From an uncultured Myxococcales bacterium (GTDB lineage: Bacteria > Myxococcota_A > UBA9042 > DTJE01): a DNA stretch of 32,851 nucleotides. Both the position numbers and the translations under genes were made by a program. The number at the start of each line of letters is the position of its first letter. Position 1 is the stretch's first letter. Below, piece by piece: positions 25,219 to 32,252 of the stretch. The notes beneath the pieces were generated by a model. It ran no database searches, was not told the DNA's origin, and saw only the letters and a program-made list of their open reading frames with translations. Location: contig CAINDP010000102.1 of NCBI GenBank assembly GCA_903847405.1, positions 1 to 32,851 of the forward strand. Direction: 5' to 3'.

Positions 25219-26291
25219 CAGAACCACCCCGGTCCGGGGACGCTGAGCCCCCGGTCATCCGGCCACCCCAGCAGCCGGTTCAACCATTGGATCCCGCCTC
25301 CGGCCGCGCCCTTCACGAGGTTGTCGATCACCGAGGTGACCACCAGGGTGCGCCCCCGGGCCGCCACGCCGATCCGCGCCCGGTTGGTGCCCACGACCTC
25401 GGTCAGCCGGGGCGGCGTGGTGCCGACGCGGACGAACGGGGAGTCGGCATAGAAGGCTGCCGCTGCTGCAGCCAGCGCCTCGGAGGTTCGCGGCGCCTTC
25501 AGGGTCATCCGGACCGTCGCGTGGATGCCCCGGACGAACGGCCCCGAGTGGGGCACGAACTGGACGTCGGGTTCGCGGCCTCCGCACGCGGCAGCCAGCA
25601 GGCGCCGCATCTCGGGCTCGTGGCGGTGCGCCAGCGGCGAATAGGCCTTCATGTCGCCGTGGCGCTCCGGATGGTGGGTCGTCGCCGAGGGCGTGCGGCC
25701 GCTGCCGGAACTGCCCGTCACCGCCGCGGCGAAGACATCGTCCTCGACCAGGCCTGCCGCCAGGAAGGGGTACGCGGCCAGCGTCACCGCGGTCGTGAAG
25801 CACCCGGGCTGGGCCGCGTGGCGGGCGGGCGTCCCGGCGAGGTGCTCGGGGACTGCGCACGTGAACTGGGACAGGCGCGCCGGGGCCCCGTGGGGCTGAA
25901 GATAGACGGCTTCGTAGGCCGACGCATCGGGGTACCGGAAGTCGGCCGAAAGGTCCACGACGCGGGCGTCCGCGCCCGCCGCCTCGGCTGCCGTCAGCAG
26001 GCGGTCCAGGATCGCCGCGGTGGCCCCGTGGGGCGTCGCGGCCAGCACGCCGACCGTCCTTCCGAAGCGCAGCGATTCCAGCGCGGAATCCAGCGTCACG
26101 AACGACCATCCATCCGCCGCGGTCCCGGCGAGGTGCGGGAACGCCGTGGTCACGGCGCCGCCGTCCCGGGTCGTGGACACCACGGCCTCGACCACCAGCG
26201 ACGGGTGGCCCAGCAGCAGCCGCAGGCATTCGCCGGCGACGTAGCCCGTTCCGCCCAGGACGATGACGGGCACGCGAGGTTCACCCGTCAC
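25218..26291 (-). CDS. argC: N-acyl-gamma-glutamyl-phosphate reductase
   Basis: The 357-residue NADPH-dependent reductase makes N-acyl-glutamate semialdehyde. Visible are the nucleotide-binding GGTGYVAGE (13-21), LSADFR, catalytic Cys164 in QPGCFTTA, SGSGRTPS, and the HRHEPEM active-site histidines. Its GTG start overlaps the stop of the preceding P-loop gene by four bases (GTGA). Length and motifs are ordinary for ArgC. Confidence 0.95.
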   Translation of the reverse strand: MTGEPRVPVIVLGGTGYVAGECLRLLLGHPSLVVEAVVSTTRDGGAVTTAFPHLAGTAADGWSFVTLDSALESLRFGRTVGVLAATPHGATAAILDRLLTAAEAAGADARVVDLSADFRYPDASAYEAVYLQPHGAPARLSQFTCAVPEHLAGTPARHAAQPGCFTTAVTLAAYPFLAAGLVEDDVFAAAVTGSSGSGRTPSATTHHPERHGDMKAYSPLAHRHEPEMRRLLAAACGGREPDVQFVPHSGPFVRGIHATVRMTLKAPRTSEALAAAAAAFYADSPFVRVGTTPPRLTEVVGTNRARIGVAARGRTLVVTSVIDNLVKGAAGGGIQWLNRLLGWPDDRGLSVPGPGWF

Positions 26292-27370
26292 GGCGTACCT
26301 CCCTGCGCCAGGGGCCCGGCGATCGGCAGCCCGAGGGCCGCCAGCACCACGTCTGCCAGGCCGTCACCGTCCGACCGGGCGTTCCGGCCGGGCACGTTCG
26401 TCTGGCGCTGGACCAGCACCGTCCCGGCGTCGTTGTCCGTCGCGGGTCCGGTCACCACATCGGTCCGCAGGCCGTGGCGATCCTGCAGCAACTGCACGCC
26501 GCCCCAGGCCGCCACCGGATCGCTGGCGGCCAGCACCACCGCCTTGAACGTGGCGCGCAGGCCCAGATCGTTCAGGATGGCGTCGACGCCGTACAGGCCC
26601 AGCAGGCCGTCGCCCAGTTCCAGGACGATGACGTCGGGCCCGCTGGACGCCAGTTCCGTCAGCAGCGTGCGGGCCGATCGCGGCGCCACCTCGGCCGTCG
26701 TGGTGACGATTCCCAGGTCGGTGAACAGCAGCGTCTTGCGCGCGCCCGCATCCTCCATCGCCAGGATGTCCCGCCGCAGGGACACGCCGGTCGCCTTGGC
26801 CGCGGCCACGACGAAGCCCCGGTGGCTGAACGCCTGGACCAGGGCGCAGGCGGCGGCCGTCTTGCCGGCGTTCATGCTGCTGCCGACCACGGCGATGACG
26901 GGAACGCCCTTGACGTCCAGGCGGTCCGAAAGGGCGATCGCACCCTGGGTGATGTGGGCGGGGACGCCGATCCGCTGCGCCAGGAACGGGAAGGCCAGCA
27001 CCTGCCCCAGGACCTCGCACTGGAAGGGCTCGCCGAAGTCCGGGTTCACGCTGTCGCACACGCCCAGCACGCCCCCCAGGTTCAGCAACTGCAGGCGATC
27101 GCCGACGGCGACCGACGCGGGCACGTGCCCGGAGTAGCCGAACAGGGCCTTGCGGTGCCCCAGCGCCACCGCGGCGACGTCCCCGGGCTTGACCTTCGAA
27201 AAGCGCCCGGACGGCAGTTCCAACTGGTTGTAGTTGCCCTTGGAGGTCATCACCCGAACGGCGACCACGCCGCCCTCGAGCGCCGGGATCTCGTCCGTCA
27301 GACGGACCTCGCGGGACAAGCGGCAGTTCATGGTGACGGACCCGATCTTGTCCAGGAAGACGCTCCTCAC
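26288..27370 (-). CDS. Uncharacterised P-loop protein of the arginine operon (DTBS/DUF1611-like fold)
   Basis: The 360-residue protein has no assigned function. Residues 1 to about 150 are beta-rich (VAVRVMTSKGNYNQLELPSG and following). Residues 155-348 form a P-loop domain with GSSMNAGKT (163-171), whose extra residue matches dethiobiotin synthetase GTxxxxGKT and, from memory, DUF1611 proteins. A Walker-B-like VIVLELGDGLLG follows at 248-259. GTG at 27370 follows AGGAGG and overlaps the argG stop (GTGA); its own stop overlaps argC. In related Bacteroidetes clusters this region carries a GNAT acyltransferase gene. Some DUF1611 proteins are reported N-acetyltransferases of D-glutamate, so N-acylglutamate synthesis is a hypothesis. 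An ATP-dependent ligase or regulatory role is also possible. Confidence 0.85.
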   Translation of the reverse strand: MRSVFLDKIGSVTMNCRLSREVRLTDEIPALEGGVVAVRVMTSKGNYNQLELPSGRFSKVKPGDVAAVALGHRKALFGYSGHVPASVAVGDRLQLLNLGGVLGVCDSVNPDFGEPFQCEVLGQVLAFPFLAQRIGVPAHITQGAIALSDRLDVKGVPVIAVVGSSMNAGKTAAACALVQAFSHRGFVVAAAKATGVSLRRDILAMEDAGARKTLLFTDLGIVTTTAEVAPRSARTLLTELASSGPDVIVLELGDGLLGLYGVDAILNDLGLRATFKAVVLAASDPVAAWGGVQLLQDRHGLRTDVVTGPATDNDAGTVLVQRQTNVPGRNARSDGDGLADVVLAALGLPIAGPLAQGGTP

Positions 27371-28587
27371 CGGGCCTCCTTGTCCTGGCCCGCGATCGCT
27401 GCGCGGGCGTGAAGCATGGATGGAATCGCCAGCATGCGTGCGAAGCCCCGGGCGTCGGCGGCCGTCCACTCGCCCGCGGATTCGCCGTAGACGCCGCGGG
27501 ACGCGGCCCGCAGCGAGAACGGTGACGACACGCCCTCGACGAAACTGTTCCCGGGCCGGAACCGCACGTGGACGTCGCCCGTCACCCGATCCTGCGAACT
27601 CAGGAACAGCGCCTCGATGTCCCGGCACGCGGGTTCCAGGGGCAGCGCCTCGTGGACCAGGTCCCCGTAGATCGTCGCGACCTGGTCCTTCACGCGCTGC
27701 TGCCGGCCGGTCAGGACCAGCTTCTCCAGTTCCCGGTGCGCCTGGATCAGCACGGTCGCTGCCGGGGCCTCGAAGGCCACGCGTCCCTTCAAGCCGAAGA
27801 TGGTGTCGCCCAGGTGGATGCCCCGGCCGATGCCGAAGGGGGCCGCCAGGCCGTCCAGGCGCTCCACCAGCGCCACCGGCGCCAGGGCCGCGCCGTCCAG
27901 CGCCACGGGTACCCCTTCCTGGAAGGAGATCGTGTGGGCTTCCGGCTCCCGCGGCCGGTCGTAGGCGCCATGGGTCAGGACCCAGGCATCCTCGGGCAGC
28001 GCGGCCACGGTGTCGGTCGTTTCCGCGCCGCCGATCGTGCAGCCCCAGAGCCCCCGGTTCACCGAGTACGACTTCGTGTCCGCGGACACGGCGTGGCCCC
28101 GTTCGCGCAGGTACCCGGCTTCGAAGTCCCGGCTGAACCCTTCGTCGCGGACCGGGGCCAGGATCTCGAGGGTGGGCGCCAGGACGCGCAGGGCCACTTC
28201 AAAGCGCACCTGGTCGTTGCCGGCCGCCGTGGACCCGTGGGCCACCGCCCAGGCGCCGACGTCCGCCGCAACGGCGGCGACCTTGGCGGCCTGGAGGGCC
28301 CGCTCGGCGCCGACGCACAGCGGGTAGAGGTGCCCGCGCAGCACGTTCCCCATCACGAGGTACCGAAGCGTTTCGTCGAAGAACGCGTCCCGGGCGTCCA
28401 CCAGGACGTGGCGGGTCGCGCCCAGGGTCCTGGACCGGGCCTCCAGGGATTCCCTGGCCCCGGCGTCCAGTCCGCCCGTGTCCACCGTCACCGTGATGAC
28501 GGGCCGCTGGTGCCGCTCGGCCAGCCAGGGCACCAGGAACGACGTGTCCAGGCCCCCGCTGAAGGCCAGTACGATGGGGTCATGCAT
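27367..28587 (-). CDS. argG: Argininosuccinate synthase
   Basis: The 406-residue enzyme joins citrulline and aspartate using ATP. The PP-loop AFSGGLDTS lies at residues 7-15. Also visible are GNVLRGHLYPLCVGAER and HGSTAAGNDQVRFE, of the subtype found in Bacteroidetes-like clusters, and SADTKSYSVNRGLWG. The ATG at 28587 sits after GGGAGG, and the argR stop overlaps it by eight bases (ATGCATGA). Its stop overlaps the P-loop gene. Length is normal and the product is cytosolic. Confidence 0.95.
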   Translation of the reverse strand: MHDPIVLAFSGGLDTSFLVPWLAERHQRPVITVTVDTGGLDAGARESLEARSRTLGATRHVLVDARDAFFDETLRYLVMGNVLRGHLYPLCVGAERALQAAKVAAVAADVGAWAVAHGSTAAGNDQVRFEVALRVLAPTLEILAPVRDEGFSRDFEAGYLRERGHAVSADTKSYSVNRGLWGCTIGGAETTDTVAALPEDAWVLTHGAYDRPREPEAHTISFQEGVPVALDGAALAPVALVERLDGLAAPFGIGRGIHLGDTIFGLKGRVAFEAPAATVLIQAHRELEKLVLTGRQQRVKDQVATIYGDLVHEALPLEPACRDIEALFLSSQDRVTGDVHVRFRPGNSFVEGVSSPFSLRAASRGVYGESAGEWTAADARGFARMLAIPSMLHARAAIAGQDKEAR

Positions 28588-29050
28588 GGGCAGCCTCCCG
28601 GACGATTCGTGCCAGCAGCGCTTCCAGTACCGACTGCTGGCCCCTACCCTGCGTAGCCACGAACACCGTGTCATCCCCCGCCACGCAGCCGATCATCTGG
28701 GGCCAGCCGGCCCGGTCGAATGCCACGGCGACGATGGGCGCGCGCCCCGGGGGCGTACGCACGACCAGGAGGTTGGGACCGGCCGACTTCACGTCGCGGA
28801 TCGAGGTGGCGACCTCGCGAAGTTCGGTTCCCGGCAGCCCCGACGACAGGGCCTCCGGGGTCCGGTACCGTCCGTCCACCTTCGCGGCCTTCAGGTCGGA
28901 CAGATCGCGTGACACGCTGGACTGCGTGACCTGGAAACCACGTTCGCGCAGTGCTTCCAGCAACTGGCCCTGGGTGCGGATGACCCGCTTGGCCAGCAAC
29001 TGCCGGATGACCACCTGGCGCTCCTCCCATTGTTCGTCCCGGACCGGCAT
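28580..29050 (-). CDS. argR: Arginine repressor
   Basis: The 156-residue ArgR has the N-terminal winged helix (recognition segment TQSSVSRDLSDLK, about 42-54) and the C-terminal arginine-binding, trimer-forming domain with GCVAGDDTVFV. It is a hexameric, arginine-dependent regulator. It is the first gene of the nine-gene operon and its upstream region holds palindromic operator-like sites, so it likely represses its own transcription along with the pathway. The ATG follows AAAGGAGGG. Such a leading position mirrors the Bacteroidetes-type arginine cluster. Confidence 0.94.
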   Translation of the reverse strand: MPVRDEQWEERQVVIRQLLAKRVIRTQGQLLEALRERGFQVTQSSVSRDLSDLKAAKVDGRYRTPEALSSGLPGTELREVATSIRDVKSAGPNLLVVRTPPGRAPIVAVAFDRAGWPQMIGCVAGDDTVFVATQGRGQQSVLEALLARIVREAAHA

Positions 29051-29077
29051 TCAAGCCCTCCTTTCCGGTGGCCCGGC

Positions 29078-29135
29078 ATGCGCCCGGCCGTCCCGATATG
29101 CGCATACAAATCGGAGCATGCGCATAACATGTCAA
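29078..29135 (-). promoter_or_regulatory. Arginine operon promoter region with phased ArgR-box-like sites
   Basis: On the minus strand a perfect -35, TTGACA, lies at 29135-29130; no good -10 is seen. Palindromes ATGCGCAT at 29118-29125 and TATGCGCATA at 29097-29106, plus a partial copy (ATGCGCCC) at 29078-29085, have centres exactly 20 bp apart. Tandem ARG boxes of known ArgR proteins are spaced about two helical turns, so this fits a hexamer binding across the promoter and repressing the whole operon. Confidence 0.55.
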
Positions 29136-29138
29136 GAG

Positions 29139-29163
29139 GCAATCTGAATCGGGCTGCGATTGC
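29139..29163. repeat. Inverted repeat between kinase gene and arginine promoter
   Basis: GCAATC (29139-29144) and GATTGC (29158-29163) flank a 13-nt loop, just downstream of the hybrid kinase stop and just upstream of the arginine -35. It may be a weak terminator of the kinase transcript or a regulator site. There is no T-tract. Confidence 0.3.
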
Positions 29164-29200
29164 GGCACGTTGGGACCAGGAATCGACAGGGCCCGCAGGA

Positions 29201-31219
29201 TCAGGCCTCCCCGCCTCGGACGTCCGCGAGGGCCCTCTGGATCGCTGCCGAGAGGGCCTCCAGCCGGAAGGGTTTCGCCAGCACGTCCCGGAAGCCGGCA
29301 CGTAGGCACCGGGCAAGCGTTTCGCTGTCCCGGGTGCAACTGCTGGCGACGAGGCGGGCTGCGGGTTCCCGCGCCAGGAGGGTTTCCACGATGTCGTTTC
29401 CGTCCAGGCCGTCGGGCACATCCAGGTCCAGGATCAGGACGTCGAAAGGGCGGCCCTGCTCGAATGCCTCGGCATGGGCCTTCAGCGCCGACGCGCCGTC
29501 CGCTGCCTGGGCGACCTCGTAGCCCAGCGGCGCCAGGAGGCGCGCGGCGATGTCCCGGCCGAAGGCCTCGTGATCCATCACCAGGACGCGCCCGGTGCTG
29601 CGGGCGATGCCGGCCGCCGGGCGCCGCGAATCGCTGCCGGTGTTCCCGTCGGCTGCCGGAAGCAGGATTTCGAAGGTGGTTCCCGCTCCCACCTGGGACT
29701 GGACGGAAAGCAGCCCGTGGTTGGCGTGGACGATGGCGTAGGACGACGCCAGCCCCAGGCCGTGGCCGGGGCTCATGGTCGTGTAGTACGGCTCGAAGAT
29801 GCGGGACAGGCGTTCCGGGGCCAGCCCGCTCCCCTGGTCCTGGACCTTGATGGCCACGTAGGAGCCGGGCTCCAGGCCGGGCGCGGCCTCGCGGACGGCG
29901 ACGTTGGCGCACGCGACGCGCAGACGGCCGCCCTGCGGCATGGCTTCGACGGCGTTGACCGCCAGGTAGTGCAGCACCCGGCCCAGGCGCATCGGGTCGA
30001 TGCGAACGGGCCAGAGGTTGGCCGGCGCCTCCAGTTCCAGGTGGATGTCGGTCCCTCGCAACGCGAAGGACATCGAGTCCCGCACTACCTGGGGCGCCAC
30101 CGCGACGCTCCGTGCCCCGGCGCCACCCTTGGCGAAGATCAGCAGGTCCCCGGTCAGTTCCGAGGCACGCGTCAGCGCCTTTTCGGCCTGGCGCACGTGC
30201 AGCGCGACCGGGGAGTCGTCGGGAACCATCATGCCCGCGAGGGACAGGTTCCCGATCGCGGCGGTCAGGATGTTGTTGAAGTCGTGCGCGATGCCGCCCG
30301 CCAGCGCCCCCAGCGAGTCGAATTTCTGTGCCCGGGTCACTTCCTCCTGGGCCAGGCGGACGTCCGTCACGTCCAGCGCCGCCGTCAATCGTACCTGGCG
30401 ACCGCGGAAGACGAACGGATGGCTGGTGACCTCCAGGACCAGGGGACGACCGTCCTTGCCCGTCGTGCGCAGTTCGTAGCGTCCGTCGACCGCAGCCCCC
30501 TCCGGGGTCTGGACCAGGGGGATGTCCTCCAGCGGAACGAAATCGCTGAGGAGCCGGCCGATCACCTCCTCCCGGGAACGTCCGATCAGGCGCGCCATGG
30601 TCTGGTTCAAGTCGATGATCACGCCGGCGTCGTGGATCATCAGTCCTTCCATGGTCGCATCCAGTAGGACGCGATGACGCTCCTCGGCGTCCTTGAGGGC
30701 CTCCCGGTCCAGCACCTGGTCCGTGATGTCCCGCGAGATGCCCAGGACGGCCCGGACCCGCCCATCCGATTCGCGCACGGGGGTCAGGCGGGTGTTCAGC
30801 CAGTAGAGCCTTCCTCCGATGGTGTTGGCCGCCTCGACGACGACCGGCCTGCCCCCGTCGATCGCCCTCTGGAGGTCCCCGATCTGCCGTTCTGCAGCCT
30901 TTCCCGAGCGGGTAGGCGGACCCGACTCGGGACGGTCCAACGACGTCTTGCCCAGCAGCACGCCGACGTGCTGCCCGACCAGTTCGTCCCGGACCTTGCC
31001 GAAGCGCTGGCAGGCGAAGTCGTTCACGTACTGGACCACCCCCTCCGAATCGATGACGAAGATGAAATCCTGGGCGGTTTCGATCAGCATCCGGTACTGG
31101 CGTTCACGGCGTTCCGCGCCGGCCAGGCGCTCGCGCAGGTCCTGGAGTTCCTGCCGCAATGCGCCGACCGGGGCGACGTCGCTGGAAGTCCCGGGGAGGT
31201 CGGGGGCTTGGGATGGCAC
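29201..31219 (-). CDS. Soluble PAS-PAS hybrid histidine kinase
   Basis: The 672-residue protein has a short coiled-coil start (residues 20-45), two PAS domains (about 43-168 and 178-290), a dimerisation/phosphoacceptor domain with His312 in GGIAHDFNN, a HATPase domain (N-box VNAVEAM, G-boxes DQGSGLAPE and GHGLGL) and a receiver domain (about 543-665) with Asp598 and Lys649. The receiver's acidic pocket reads MDHE instead of the usual DDE, losing one Mg2+-coordinating acid. No signal peptide or membrane helix is present, so it senses an intracellular cue. A GTG at 31219 is chosen because it lies seven bases after GGAGG. A partner regulator is not adjacent. Confidence 0.92.
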   Translation of the reverse strand: MPSQAPDLPGTSSDVAPVGALRQELQDLRERLAGAERRERQYRMLIETAQDFIFVIDSEGVVQYVNDFACQRFGKVRDELVGQHVGVLLGKTSLDRPESGPPTRSGKAAERQIGDLQRAIDGGRPVVVEAANTIGGRLYWLNTRLTPVRESDGRVRAVLGISRDITDQVLDREALKDAEERHRVLLDATMEGLMIHDAGVIIDLNQTMARLIGRSREEVIGRLLSDFVPLEDIPLVQTPEGAAVDGRYELRTTGKDGRPLVLEVTSHPFVFRGRQVRLTAALDVTDVRLAQEEVTRAQKFDSLGALAGGIAHDFNNILTAAIGNLSLAGMMVPDDSPVALHVRQAEKALTRASELTGDLLIFAKGGAGARSVAVAPQVVRDSMSFALRGTDIHLELEAPANLWPVRIDPMRLGRVLHYLAVNAVEAMPQGGRLRVACANVAVREAAPGLEPGSYVAIKVQDQGSGLAPERLSRIFEPYYTTMSPGHGLGLASSYAIVHANHGLLSVQSQVGAGTTFEILLPAADGNTGSDSRRPAAGIARSTGRVLVMDHEAFGRDIAARLLAPLGYEVAQAADGASALKAHAEAFEQGRPFDVLILDLDVPDGLDGNDIVETLLAREPAARLVASSCTRDSETLARCLRAGFRDVLAKPFRLEALSAAIQRALADVRGGEA

Positions 31220-31239
31220 GGCCACTCCTCCAAGGGCGA

Positions 31240-31288
31240 CCCGGCACGATGGGTGTCCGTGAAATCGAGCGTGGTCCCGCGTGCCGGG
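31240..31288. repeat. Perfect 9-bp inverted repeat upstream of the hybrid kinase
   Basis: CCCGGCACG at 31240-31248 and CGTGCCGGG at 31280-31288 are exact reverse complements, 31 bases apart. The outer arm lies just downstream of the minus-strand TTGACA, so the pair could be a looped operator or a leader hairpin for the kinase gene. Confidence 0.5.
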
Positions 31289-31389
31289 AGTGTCAAGGCG
31301 TCCGGGCGGGACGGCCGGAGGGCAGGCGACGGCTCCCGTCACCCCGATCCGGAAGACCCGAGGCGCCTCTCCGGGCGGTGTCGGGTCGC

Positions 31390-31419
31390 TTGAGGCCGGT
31401 GCCCACGAAGCGGTATCCT
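31390..31419 (+). promoter_or_regulatory. Putative promoter of the ECF sigma gene
   Basis: TTGAGG (31390-31395), an 18-base spacer and TATCCT (31414-31419) match sigma-70 consensus at four of six positions each. This would give a leader of about 170 bases. An additional autoregulated ECF promoter could not be recognised. Confidence 0.35.
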
Positions 31420-31595
31420 TTGGCCCGACATCCCGCCCGACGCAGGCTCGGACCTGCCGCCGATCGACCCGCCTCCCCCGGATTTCGGTGCGTCGGGCCT
31501 GCCCCAGGCGGGAAGCCTGCCCCTCGATCGTTCATTCCGGGTACACTTGTCCTCGACGGATGCCCCGGGCACCGGTTTCCGGATTCGGAGGATGC

Positions 31596-32141
31596 TTGCC
31601 CGGACACGACGACCCCTGCATCGCTGCCTTCAACGCCGGCCTCCGCAGCAGCCTGCCGCGGCTGTACCGCTACGCCGCGCACCTGTGCCGCTCCCGTGAG
31701 GCAGCCTCGGATGCCGTGCAGGACGCCGTGCTGCGCGCCCTGGAACGCCGGGAATCCTACGACCCCGGCCGCCCGCTGCTGCCCTGGCTGCTGACGCTGG
31801 TCCGGCATGCCGTGGTGGACCGTGCGCGATCCTTCGATCCCTTCCGGCGCTCCGCCGATCTGGACCTCATCCCCCCGCAGGAGTCGGGGGCCGGTTCGGA
31901 CCCGGCCCGGGCGGCCGCCACCGTCCAGGCCGCCGCCCGCATCCAGGCGGCACTGGAGCGCCTGCCCCTGGAGCAGCGCTCTTCCGTCGTCCTGTTCTAC
32001 CTCGAGGGGATGACCCTCGACGAAATCGCGACCATCGAGGACGTGGCCGTCGGCACCGTGAAAAGCCGCCTGCACCGGGCCCGGGAGGCGCTGGTTTCCC
32101 TGCTGGGTCCCGAGGCCGACGGGGTGCTGTTGTGGAACTAG
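31596..32141 (+). CDS. ECF-type RNA polymerase sigma factor
   Basis: The 181-residue product is a two-domain sigma factor. Region 2 (about residues 8-65) contains SDAVQDAVLRALERRESYD and the -10-recognition helix WLLTLVRHAVVDRAR. Region 4 (about 115-170) has LPLEQRSSVVLFYLEGMT and the helix-turn-helix VGTVKSRLHRARE. A TTG at 31596, four bases after GGAGG, is the best-supported start; an in-frame ATG at 31560 without a clear ribosome site is the alternative. The gene is followed, 111 bases later, by an anti-sigma gene, the usual arrangement for an ECF switch at the membrane. The signal is unknown. Confidence 0.9.
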   Translation: MPGHDDPCIAAFNAGLRSSLPRLYRYAAHLCRSREAASDAVQDAVLRALERRESYDPGRPLLPWLLTLVRHAVVDRARSFDPFRRSADLDLIPPQESGAGSDPARAAATVQAAARIQAALERLPLEQRSSVVLFYLEGMTLDEIATIEDVAVGTVKSRLHRAREALVSLLGPEADGVLLWN

Positions 32142-32167
32142 GACTTCCCGGAATCCGCCGATTTCTT

Positions 32168-32182
32168 TTGCAGGTCGTGCAA
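32168..32182. repeat. Short dyad between sigma and anti-sigma genes
   Basis: TTGCA (32168-32172) and TGCAA (32178-32182) flank GGTCG in the 111-base gap. This might be an operator or a small hairpin that lowers read-through to the anti-sigma gene. Confidence 0.25.
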
Positions 32183-32252
32183 CCCTTTGCCCGCCTGTTC
32201 CGTAACAACCGATGCGCCCGCGTGCTGGGGCGGCCCCGATGAAGGTGAACTG

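Larger units (their letters stand above)
31220..31595. other. 376-bp divergent intergenic region
   Basis: This region lies between the hybrid kinase (minus) and the sigma factor (plus). It contains the 9-bp inverted repeat at 31240-31288, a minus-strand TTGACA (31296-31291) without a good -10, and a plus-strand promoter candidate at 31390-31419. No gene is seen. Confidence 0.5.

Noticed and set aside
19805-29050. LysW-type carrier-protein arginine/lysine pathway
   Set aside because: No small acidic carrier protein and no ATP-grasp LysX/ArgX ligase is encoded in the operon. ArgB, ArgC, ArgD and ArgE are of the ordinary acyl-amino-acid type and argF' recognises acylornithine.
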